Source: SIG636 sp045592105 (GTDB taxonomy: Bacteria > Bacillota > Clostridia > Oscillospirales > CAG-382). Taken from it: a stretch of 58,528 nucleotides of DNA. Positions within the stretch are counted from its first letter, which is position 1, and each line of letters starts with the position of its first letter. The notes under the pieces are model-generated. The model did not search any database and was not told the DNA's origin. It saw only the letters and a program-made list of their open reading frames with translations. The stretch is taken from NCBI GenBank assembly GCA_045592105.1, contig JAZNUB010000046.1, positions 1 to 58,528 of the forward strand, read 5' to 3'. The position numbers and the translations under genes are program-made. This document shows, piece by piece, positions 51,801 to 58,388 of the stretch.

Positions 51801-54318
51801 GGGGGACTATCTTAGCAGTAACGAAAGCTACACAAAAATACTTTACAGTGATCAAAGGCTATACGGTTTAACCGAAAGCGGAGATATACTATCTATGTCC
51901 GCCGCAGACCCAAAAGCCACGCAAACCGTTATTAAAGCGCAAAATGTAATCAATTTCACTTACGGCGGAGGATACGTTTACGCTTATTTAAAGCCCGTTA
52001 CCATACCGATGCTTTATAAGATAGATGCAAGCAGCTTTTCTATTGAAAGCGCCGTGCAGGTTGCAGACGGGGGACATAAGCTTTTTGCGGAAAACGATAT
52101 GGTTTTTCTTGGCAAGAAGGCGTTCTACTCCAACGATTTAGAGCCTGCTTACACCTTGAACAGCAACGTGGAGATAGCTTATAGAAGCTATGTTTTAACA
52201 AGCAACGGCCTATATTTCTCCTCTAACGGCGTTCTTATAGGCGATATAAAAACCAACACCACCCTTCCGCTATTTGACAGCGGCTATAACTACTATTCGT
52301 TTGAAAATGGTAGGATATGTAAAATTTCAAACCCTCGTGCAGACCTGCATTCAACACCAGCCGTTAGCGGGATAACGCCAAACACAACCATACACGGCTC
52401 TGCAAGTGCTGTGTTTGCTTATGGGTACGGCTACCTTGACGGTGTGCCATACAATGCCGGCGCGCTTATAGAAAACGGCGGTATACACAGCCTTGTTATC
52501 TCCCTGCCGTTTGGTGTTACTACTAAAGTGGATTTTGTTATAGAAGCGCAGATTAACTCTATAAGCCTGTCTTCCGAAAAGCTTATAATAAGCGTTAACG
52601 AAACCACGCGGCTTCAGGTTACTGCGCGCCCCTACACCTACGGCGTTGTTGACGTTAGCTATACTACCGACAACGAAAATGTTATTGTATTGCCCGACGG
52701 CAGTATTATCGGCGCGGCAGAAGGAGTATGCGCCATTACCGCAACCACTGCGGACGGTAAGCACAGCGCTTCTATCCTCATAACGGTAACAAAGGGCGTT
52801 TTACGGTTTGACAGCAGCTATTTCTATGCCGACGGCTACAACCGCATTGTCAGAGGTATAGCACCCGGTACGGGTATTGAAACCTTCCTTGCCGCCGCCG
52901 CAGAAACGCACGGCACGGTTGCAATACGCGGCTATAACGGCGTTTTGGTAAGCGCGGGTATGATACACACGGGCATGAAGGCAGAGCTTTATAACGTTTA
53001 CGACGAGGTTATAGATTCTTGGGATCTAAGCGTTACGGGCGATATTGACGAGGACGGATACGTTACCGCTAACGATTATTATGCTTTGGAAAAGCTGCTT
53101 GTGGATACAAGCACCGCTTCCGCTTCCGTGTACGCGGCGGCGGATATAGACGGCAACAGATTTGTAAACGAATTTGATTTGCTTGCTTTAAAACAGCATT
53201 TTCTCGGCAACCCGTTTATAAACACAACAAACGCAACACCCACGCGCCCAACAAATACTTCTATTCACATAATGGCGCCTAAAGCGTTAGCGGCGGGCAC
53301 AAGCTTTACCGTTGGGATAACTCTTACGGAAATGAAAGGGCTTACCGCCGTATCAGGGCTTTTAAAATTTGATGCGGAGCTTCTCAAGCCTGAAAGCGTG
53401 CGCGTATACGGCGCGGAGACGGACGGATTTCATACAATAAGCAAAAACGGCGTGTATTTTTACACAAGCTGTGCGGAGGATATGTCTACCAACGTTATAT
53501 TAACTGCGGAGTTTACCGTTTCTGAAGCGCTTTCCGTTGATACGCCGATACGCATAAGCTGTGCCGAGCTTGTGGTATACGACGGTTCTGCCGCGTTTAT
53601 AGAGGACAAAGCTACCGAAGCAAAGGTAAGCCAAAGTCCCGAAACGGATATACTGTTATTCAACCTGCCCGATTTCAACTTTGACAGCACGGTTACCGAA
53701 TACCGTTGCGTATTCCCTGCCGATACGCAGGAAATACACATTGGCACATACCCCAAGCAGAAATGCGATATCGCAGGGGAAACCATATTCACAAACGAAA
53801 ATCACGCAAGCTTTGCAGTTGTTGTTAAGGACGAAAGCGGCACAACGCAGTACAACTACGAATGTGAACGTGCAGAGGGCACAACGCACTCCCCCAACAA
53901 TAACAACATCTACAAAAACAACAACACAAGCCTATCCGAGCTAACAGTAGAGGGCGCAACGCTTTCCCCGCAGTTTGACAAAGCCGTTACTACCTACTAC
54001 GTTGTTTGCAAGAACCCGCTTGAAATAGCGGTTAGCGCAAGGGCTGAGAACGAAAACACCGTTGTAAGCGTTTCCCAGTACAACGAAAAGGACGGTACCA
54101 TAACCGTTATATGCACAGCGGAGGACGGAAGCACCGCAAGCTATACGCTACATGTTTGTGAAAAGCTACCTATCTTTTATGAGGTACAAAACGGTAGCAA
54201 CCTGTGGCTTTGGCTGTTTAGCATACCCGCGCTGTTGCTTGTAGTGTTGATAACGCTTATAGTGATACTTGTAGTTAAAAAGCAAAAATTAAAAAAGACA
54301 AAACGAAGGACAGCTTGA
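48817..54318 (+). CDS. Giant membrane-anchored subtilase with dockerin and cohesin-like modules
   Basis: 1833 residues. Signal peptide 1-28; I9-like propeptide (GCIVKFKSDTTLEDIYNCVN); S8 catalytic domain about 140-420 with D165 (AVLDSGI), H200 (NGHGT), N292 (AAGNN) and S359 (NGTSFAS), all intact. Three related beta modules about 425-620 (VTITFNRGEATLDG, AAITFSRGTATLDG and a third), a beta-propeller-like stretch about 620-1170, a fourth related module, a BIG2-type Ig domain (ISLSSEKLIISVNETTRLQV), a type I dockerin about 1408-1466 (GDIDEDGYVTANDYYALEKL; ADIDGNRFVNEFDLLALKQH), a cohesin-like domain about 1482-1608, two cadherin-like sandwiches to about 1783, a membrane helix about 1794-1818 and a Lys/Arg tail. 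A cell-surface protease that may hold or join other proteins. Confidence 0.85.
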   Translation: MKRTVSLLLCVCFVLTVFSVLLSVPFIKANPFEAFDKAREQNIASSLSARPFNSVANESERKQGCIVKFKSDTTLEDIYNCVNNYAYRLLANSSERLFWIDASTAFFKSEHADIVESAEEEQTLSLSATVNDPLSSSQWELDHLQAYRAWDVTTGERNVTVAVLDSGIYRAHPDFENVSILAGYDAVTRTEGVSQDVNGHGTKITSIIAAATDNGIGMAGIASNVSILPIRISNSTGYIHSSDFIDAVYYAADAGVDIINMSFGGYTYSAMEEVAISYASEKGCVLVSAAGNNETSTQYAGMKAYPASYTGVISVGAVDVNGVLCPFSQRNDAVDLVAPGADVTVANTNDSYEKENGTSFASAYVTAVAALCLSAIDEGVRFSSDQFLSLIAKINGGVATEGYGYGHINAYSALTKINTPLVSGVADGGVYHKNVTITFNRGEATLDGEEFESGEAVITSGSHTLEVTDGRNTLTIDFITDNIPLKYEYSVGTSSAAITFSRGTATLDGIPYLSGAPITASGKHCFKLTGPYGNTESYEFECNFKAPEIFGVENGGVYTYPVRISAGAGGVLTLNGTVIPAEKIVSQSGVYTLVSSTADGKNKKTLRFTVSIPNASIYSSTVVSPKIIADDKYRTVVLYNDVLSGVRVFSWGDLTRTKCFIRTQSAVIGHCLYGEKLVLIHSGGISVCERSAIAAGTVSSLLYYGFERTASAATALGGYVYYTCPAATETQLWRMDIASGKSTLITSFSGNADMLCTDGTALAAASKNGTVYIFSQEGKLNLKINVGEDINSVAICGDYLCTNKYVYGTASNEKLFSLKDGETVVFAKNNVLVTDYSVYDLKGRRAIAAFGDRLIDAVITSDGYTFKAIEGMKIELINNQGLRLGADNAAKLLNAAEVISLTFGAPNSFSVHESYVSVPDSLYISDAVIPTGTGSIFAISPSEQMLYTIDCASLTVTARTSLRFKPSSICSDGENVYIAFSNEESIFVCSVNGGAGDYLSSNESYTKILYSDQRLYGLTESGDILSMSAADPKATQTVIKAQNVINFTYGGGYVYAYLKPVTIPMLYKIDASSFSIESAVQVADGGHKLFAENDMVFLGKKAFYSNDLEPAYTLNSNVEIAYRSYVLTSNGLYFSSNGVLIGDIKTNTTLPLFDSGYNYYSFENGRICKISNPRADLHSTPAVSGITPNTTIHGSASAVFAYGYGYLDGVPYNAGALIENGGIHSLVISLPFGVTTKVDFVIEAQINSISLSSEKLIISVNETTRLQVTARPYTYGVVDVSYTTDNENVIVLPDGSIIGAAEGVCAITATTADGKHSASILITVTKGVLRFDSSYFYADGYNRIVRGIAPGTGIETFLAAAAETHGTVAIRGYNGVLVSAGMIHTGMKAELYNVYDEVIDSWDLSVTGDIDEDGYVTANDYYALEKLLVDTSTASASVYAAADIDGNRFVNEFDLLALKQHFLGNPFINTTNATPTRPTNTSIHIMAPKALAAGTSFTVGITLTEMKGLTAVSGLLKFDAELLKPESVRVYGAETDGFHTISKNGVYFYTSCAEDMSTNVILTAEFTVSEALSVDTPIRISCAELVVYDGSAAFIEDKATEAKVSQSPETDILLFNLPDFNFDSTVTEYRCVFPADTQEIHIGTYPKQKCDIAGETIFTNENHASFAVVVKDESGTTQYNYECERAEGTTHSPNNNNIYKNNNTSLSELTVEGATLSPQFDKAVTTYYVVCKNPLEIAVSARAENENTVVSVSQYNEKDGTITVICTAEDGSTASYTLHVCEKLPIFYEVQNGSNLWLWLFSIPALLLVVLITLIVILVVKKQKLKKTKRRTA

Positions 54319-54328
54319 TGCTGTCCTT
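54306..54328. terminator. Terminator overlapping the subtilase stop codon
   Basis: AAGGACAGC-TTGAT-GCTGTCCTT; the TGA stop lies in the loop. Only a weak T-run (AAGTTTTA) follows. Confidence 0.55.
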
Positions 54329-54342
54329 AAGTTTTACAAATT

Positions 54343-54777
54343 TTATAAGAAGCGGCGTATATCTATTGCCATTCTTTCCTCAAGGTTGATAAGCCGCTTT
54401 GCTATATCCTTTGATACCTCGTCTGCCGCTTTATATTCGTTTAAATACCTGTTTAACGACTTAACGCCCATATTGCAGCCATCTGTCATCAAATCCGCGA
54501 TTGTGGGGTCCGATTCATTTACCGCAAGCTTTACGCCCGTTTTCATCTTACTCATACCCTTGGCAAAGGGGCTGGGGGCTTTGCCCTCGTCGCCGTAATC
54601 TGCAAGCAGCTTTTGTATTTCCCCATTAAGCTTTAAATGCTCGTTCTTACAGTCCTTTAGGTAGTTTGACAAATCGGTTGAGTTTACATAATCAATCACA
54701 TCGTTTATTGATGCTACGCCCATTTTCACGCCTGCATCACATTCTCTAAGCAAGCGCACGGTGTCCTTTTCTATCAT
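54343..54777 (-). CDS. Helical cytoplasmic protein, ferritin-like plan
   Basis: 144 residues, four long helices without signal peptide: RLLRECDAGVKMGVASINDV, LSNYLKDCKNEHLKLNGEIQ, PTIADLMTDGCNMGVKSLNR and SKDIAKRLINLEERMAIDIR. The first and third helices share the pattern C(D/N)xGVKxxxxSxN, an internal repeat that suggests a duplicated two-helix unit, as in ferritin-like bundles. No complete EExxH metal site is visible. Function unknown. RBS GGAAAGGACAACCGC. Confidence 0.6.
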   Translation of the reverse strand: MIEKDTVRLLRECDAGVKMGVASINDVIDYVNSTDLSNYLKDCKNEHLKLNGEIQKLLADYGDEGKAPSPFAKGMSKMKTGVKLAVNESDPTIADLMTDGCNMGVKSLNRYLNEYKAADEVSKDIAKRLINLEERMAIDIRRFL

Positions 54778-54849
54778 ACGCGGTTGTCCTTTCCTGTTTT
54801 TTTATTAATATACCCAATTTCGGCGTATATATTACAACCGCGAAAATTT

Positions 54850-55746
54850 TTAATGATGATGGTGGTGATGGTGGCCGTGTGGCTTACAGCTTGATGCTAC
54901 CGCGCAGCTTTCCTCCAAGCACGCTTCACCTTCAGCTTCAAGCTCCAGCGTTGCGTGGGCTATGCCGTGCTCCATTAGCTCCTCTTTAACCTTGTGCTTG
55001 ATATCCTCCGCACCGCCTTTTATAACCACGTGCATTGTTGCAAAATTACTATTGCCATCAATACTCCATATATGTATGTGGTGTACTCCCGCAACGCCCT
55101 CCAAAGCCAAAATATGCGCCTTTATTTCATTAATCTGTATGCCGCGCGGCGTTCTTTCCAAAAACAGCTCCAACGCTTCCTTTAGGTTTTTAAAGGCTTG
55201 GTACATTATAAAAGCTGCAACGCATATCGACATTATTGGGTCTATTATAGGAAGCTCCGCAAAACGCATTACAACCGCGCCAACAAGCACAACAACCCAG
55301 CCCAAAACGTCCTCCAGCATATGTAGGTTTACAGTTTTTTGGTTAAGGCTGTCACCCGATTTGGTAAAATACGCCGCTAAAAGGTTTATTAATACACCGG
55401 CTACTGCAAGTATTATCATCCCGTTATAGTGAATTTCAACAGGGTTTATTATACGCACAACGGAGTTATATATTACAAAGGCAGAGCCAAGCATTAAAAT
55501 CAGCGTTGTAATAACGCTGCCTATAACGGAATACCTTGCATATCCATAGGTGTAGTTTAAATCCGCCTGCTTTTTGCTTTTGCGTTCCAAAAAATAGGCT
55601 ATGCCTATACTTAAAGCATCCCCCATATCGTGAACCGCATCCGACACGATAGCAACGCTATTGGTAAACGCACCCCCAACAAGCTCTATAACCGAGAACA
55701 GCAAATTTAAAAGAAACGCAAGTAAAATGCTTTTGTCGCTTCTCAT
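54850..55746 (-). CDS. Cation diffusion facilitator metal exporter (zinc type)
   Basis: 298 residues. Six membrane helices and a C-terminal cytoplasmic ferredoxin-like domain. The transport site is HxxxD in TM2 (SDAVHDMGDAL) and again in TM5 (HMLEDVLGWVV), the 2-His/2-Asp pattern of Zn/Cd exporters. The cytoplasmic domain has VHHIHIWSIDGNSNFATMHV, and the protein ends in PHGHHHHHHH, a metal-collecting tail. It exports divalent metal in exchange for protons. ATG overlaps the stop of the ArsR gene by 4 nt, so the repressor and exporter are coupled. Confidence 0.92.
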   Translation of the reverse strand: MRSDKSILLAFLLNLLFSVIELVGGAFTNSVAIVSDAVHDMGDALSIGIAYFLERKSKKQADLNYTYGYARYSVIGSVITTLILMLGSAFVIYNSVVRIINPVEIHYNGMIILAVAGVLINLLAAYFTKSGDSLNQKTVNLHMLEDVLGWVVVLVGAVVMRFAELPIIDPIMSICVAAFIMYQAFKNLKEALELFLERTPRGIQINEIKAHILALEGVAGVHHIHIWSIDGNSNFATMHVVIKGGAEDIKHKVKEELMEHGIAHATLELEAEGEACLEESCAVASSCKPHGHHHHHHH

Positions 55747-56114
55747 TCCTCTTCCCTCCTATGCTTGATGTGCTGTATGCTGATACGAAAAATATCTGCA
55801 ATATGGCTATCGTCCAAGGAATAGTACACTTCCTTACCCTGCTTTCTGTACTTTACCGCATTCGCCGCGCGCATTTTGCTTAGCTGGTGCGAAACAGAAG
55901 ATTTTGTCATCCCCAAAGCTTTTGCCAAATCACACACGCACATTTCGCTTTCAAGCAATATGTATATTATCCTGCACCTTGTTTCATCACCTATTATCTT
56001 GTAAAAAGACGAAAGCTTTTGAAAATACTTATCATCCGGCATATCGCGCACAACACGCTCCACCTGCTCAAAATGCACGTTGTCATATTCACACATTAGT
56101 TTTTCTTTATCCAT
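55743..56114 (-). CDS. ArsR/SmtB-family metal-sensing repressor
   Basis: 123 residues. Winged helix: FYKIIGDETRCRIIYILLES, then the helix-turn-helix DLAKALGMTKSSVSHQLSKM and wing VKYRKQGKEVYYSL. Two possible metal sites: the alpha3-type ESEMCVCDLA (CVC) and the alpha5-type DDSHIADIF...HIKHRR, where D, H and H ligands resemble the zinc site of SmtB/CzrA. It likely represses its own operon with the exporter until zinc or a related metal rises. The operator palindrome lies 10 bp upstream of the ATG. Confidence 0.92.
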   Translation of the reverse strand: MDKEKLMCEYDNVHFEQVERVVRDMPDDKYFQKLSSFYKIIGDETRCRIIYILLESEMCVCDLAKALGMTKSSVSHQLSKMRAANAVKYRKQGKEVYYSLDDSHIADIFRISIQHIKHRREEE

Positions 56115-56123
56115 AATAGCCTC

Positions 56124-56153
56124 CTAACAGTTGAATAGTTGTTCAACTGTTAG
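56124..56153. promoter_or_regulatory. ArsR/SmtB operator palindrome
   Basis: CTAACAGTTGAA (56124-56135) and its exact complement TTCAACTGTTAG (56142-56153), 6-bp centre. The inner part TTGAA-N6-TTCAA fits the SmtB/CzrA-type operator. It starts just downstream of the -10 box, ideal for repression. Confidence 0.85.
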
Positions 56154-56155
56154 GT

Positions 56156-56184
56156 ATTGTATCACGGTTTTATTGTATTGTCAA
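56156..56184 (-). promoter_or_regulatory. Promoter of the ArsR-CDF operon
   Basis: TTGACA (complement of 56179-56184), 17 bp, TACAAT (complement of 56156-56161). Confidence 0.8.
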
Positions 56185-56202
56185 TACCTATTTTTGCAGA
56201 AA

Positions 56203-56229
56203 AAGCGCTTGCCGAAGCAAGCACTTTTC
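56203..56229. terminator. Terminator-like hairpin
   Basis: AAGCGCTTGC-CGAA-GCAAGCACTT with A and T tracts on either side and one C/A mismatch; it separates the split membrane-protein gene from the ArsR operon. Confidence 0.6.
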
Positions 56230-56256
56230 AAAATTCTTAACGGGTTCCAAGGCGGA

Positions 56257-57072
56257 TTATTTTTGGTTCTTTAACCTTTCTTTTGCTTCTTCAACCGTTT
56301 CCCCGTCCTTTGTTAGATACGCATCCACAAATTTATCCTCTATTTTAGTGTAGCCGTCAACAACGCCTTGCTCTACTTTTTTGTATCCCTCTACCACGCC
56401 TTTTTCAACCTTTTTGTAACCGCCAGTTACTGCTTTAGCGATTTTTTCATTTGTTTTTACTATTTTTGATTTAGCCATATTTGTATATTTACCTCCAATT
56501 AGATTTATCCCAAGAAACAGCACAATAATCCATACCGCCGTGCCTGTTAGTATATTTAATAGCTGAATGTGGATTGCCTCCATCCCCTGAAAGGACTGAA
56601 GCATAGACCTTTGCGTTGAGTAAATTGAAACACAGGCATCTGCTAACGAGATATTACACAACGTTTTCATCACAGGCGAAGGGGTATGCTTTGATTTAAC
56701 CGTTCTTATTATCGCAACTACGATTTTTCAGAACGTATAAGTTGCGATAGTAATCATTACGATTTCGTGAAAAGCTATACCACGCTCTTTCACCGCAGAT
56801 AAAACGTTTACGCCCACTATACAAAACGATAGAACAACTAATAATATACCTGTTATTCGCCTTGCAAAAAGCTCGGTATCATAATTTCCGCCTGCCTTTC
56901 GCCTTATCTGCAACACAGAATATCTTGTTACTGTCAAAACTGCATAATAAGCACCTACCGTGATAAACCACCACGAATGTGCTATAAAACCCAATATACT
57001 ATTACCAAGCGCGTATATAATGTTAATTAGCACACTTGTATAAGGGCTTCTTACAATTTTGAATGCCTTCAT
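56257..57072 (-). pseudogene. Membrane protein gene split by one in-frame UGA
   Basis: The first part (57072 to TGA 56728-56730; 114 residues) has three to four membrane helices (ILGFIAHSWWFITVGAYYAV, RITGILLVVLSFCIVGVNVL, IVMITIATYTF). The same frame continues without any shift: KIVVAIIRTVKSKHTPSPVM, NISLADACVSIYSTQRSMLQ, then NILTGTAVWIIVLFLGINLI, and a cytoplasmic tail of YKKVE/YTKIE repeats ending DGETVEEAKERLKNQK. Together they form one 271-residue product with six or so helices, as I recall in related clostridial proteins. The UGA is either a disabling mutation or read through. The tail could also be made alone from ATG 56478. Overlaps the 122-residue gene by 4 nt. Confidence 0.65.
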
Positions 57073-57437
57073 TTGATGCCTTTAATCATCGGTATAAGCG
57101 CTATCAGCATAATAATGCCAAGCAAACCAACTATAGTGCCCCAAACTATTTGCTGCCACACAAGGCACATACACATACCAACACCAAGCACTAATGCAGA
57201 AAAAACGGCATAAATTGTGCGTAGTACGTTTTTTCCACTCATTTTAGGCATCTTCTTGTTTTCCATCTTACACCATATAAGCATAGTAATAATACCCAAA
57301 ACGATGCCAACAGCGCCAAAAACAACGCCCTCGGTGAAAGCGTTCCATTCAGGCAAAAGCGCCATACACATACCAAGGGCAAAAAGCACCCCGCTTATTG
57401 TTCCCATAATTAGCGCAACAAAACTGCTTTTTTTCAT
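57069..57437 (-). CDS. Four-helix membrane protein
   Basis: 122 residues with four hydrophobic helices (VALIMGTISGVLFALGMCMA, FGAVGIVLGIITMLIW, IYAVFSALVLGVGMCMCLV, IVGLLGIIMLIALIPMIKG) and a short basic loop (CKMENKKMPKMSG). The two halves look alike (GxxxxLGMCM in helix 1, VLGVGMCMCLV in helix 3), so it may be an internal duplication. Translationally coupled (ATGA) to the following split gene and divergent from the TetR gene, the usual arrangement for a TetR-repressed efflux or membrane-protein pair. Function unknown. Confidence 0.7.
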   Translation of the reverse strand: MKKSSFVALIMGTISGVLFALGMCMALLPEWNAFTEGVVFGAVGIVLGIITMLIWCKMENKKMPKMSGKNVLRTIYAVFSALVLGVGMCMCLVWQQIVWGTIVGLLGIIMLIALIPMIKGIK

Positions 57438-57456
57438 TTAAAAATCTCCTTTCATT

Positions 57457-57510
57457 AAAACAACACTTGTGTTTTTATTGCAAAAACAGTATAATATATT
57501 TGCAAAAACA
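57457..57510. promoter_or_regulatory. Divergent TetR-controlled promoter region
   Basis: Plus-strand promoter TTGTGT (57467-57472), 17 bp, TATAAT (57490-57495). Direct repeats TTGCAAAAACA at 57478-57488 and 57500-57510 are 22 bp apart (two helical turns) and straddle the -10. An inverted repeat AACAC-TT-GTGTT (57462-57473) overlaps the -35. Either could be the TetR operator. Confidence 0.5.
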
Positions 57511-57556
57511 AATCAATCAACAAATAAACTACAACTGTTGTAATAATGGAGCTTTT

Positions 57557-58075
57557 ATGAACGTAAAAAACAACAAGCGGCGCAGAGAATCGCAAGAGAA
57601 GATAGAAAAAGCGTTTATAGAATTGCTGCAAACGCGCGATATTAATGATATTTCCGTTTCAGAGCTTATTAAAATAACTAACTTGAACAGAAGCACGTTC
57701 TACGCAAATTATATTGATATATTTGATCTTGCCGATAAAACCAGAGAAAAGCTTGAAAGAGAGTTCAGCAACCTTTTTGCCGACTATGATTATTTTAACG
57801 AGCGCACCGGTGCGCTAAAGATGTTTAGCCATATTAAAGAGAATCAGCTTTTCTACAAAACCTATTTCAAGCTGTGTTATGACGATAAGCACCTTGTATC
57901 AATATACGACAGCAAACGTGCAGAAAAGGAGCATATAGATAGCAACCTTAAATATCATATAGAATTTTTTAGAAACGGTTTAAATGCTATTATCAAGCTT
58001 TGGCTTGCCGGTGGATGCCAAGAATCCCCCGAGGATATGGCAGAGGTGTTGAAGCAGGAATACAGAGGGCGGTAA
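57557..58075 (+). CDS. TetR-family transcriptional regulator
   Basis: 172 residues. N-terminal helix-turn-helix (ESQEKIEKAFIELLQTRDIN, ISVSELIKITNLNRSTFYAN YID split at the standard FYxxY), then an all-helical ligand domain ending in FFRNGLNAIIKLWLAGGCQE SP, a C-terminal signature (IxxWLxxGCxESPEEMA) shared by a clostridial TetR subgroup. Start ATG 57557 follows ATGGAGCTTTT. Divergent to the membrane-protein pair and presumably its repressor. Confidence 0.88.
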   Translation: MNVKNNKRRRESQEKIEKAFIELLQTRDINDISVSELIKITNLNRSTFYANYIDIFDLADKTREKLEREFSNLFADYDYFNERTGALKMFSHIKENQLFYKTYFKLCYDDKHLVSIYDSKRAEKEHIDSNLKYHIEFFRNGLNAIIKLWLAGGCQESPEDMAEVLKQEYRGR

Positions 58076-58388
58076 AACGCACGGTTGTTTTTCAAACCTT
58101 TTGCTTGCTAAAACCAAAAATCAAAGTTGGGTTTATATAAAAATTAAAGAAACTCCGTTTATCCGGTAGATAAATGGAGCACTTTTCGTGTCTATGGGCT
58201 ACGAAAAAAATATTTTCGATCGTCTTACGTATGAACTTGAACTCTCGTATGAATCACGGCGAAGCCGTGCATATCATTAAGCGAAGTTTTGCATATCATC
58301 AATTCCGTAGGAATTGTATATCATCATTGCGAAAGCGTTTTTTGATACACACCTAAAGGTGTGATGATATGCAGCCCTGATGGACTGA
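58076..58388. repeat. Terminator and second mini-hairpin array
   Basis: No gene here. CTCCGTTTATC pairs with GATAAATGGAG (58152-58177) ahead of CACTTTT, a terminator for the TetR gene. From about 58240 the sequence is a run of small palindromes, CACGGC-GAA-GCCGTG, CAATTCC-GTA-GGAATTG, TTGCGAAAGCG and CACACCT-AA-AGGTGTG, joined by ATATCAT / CATATCATC linkers. Same type as at 22194-22393. Confidence 0.7.

Noticed and set aside
56728..56730. Selenocysteine codon in the split membrane protein
   Set aside because: No bacterial SECIS-like hairpin directly downstream with an apical GU, no redox motif around the site, and no sel genes in view; ordinary nonsense or read-through is simpler.
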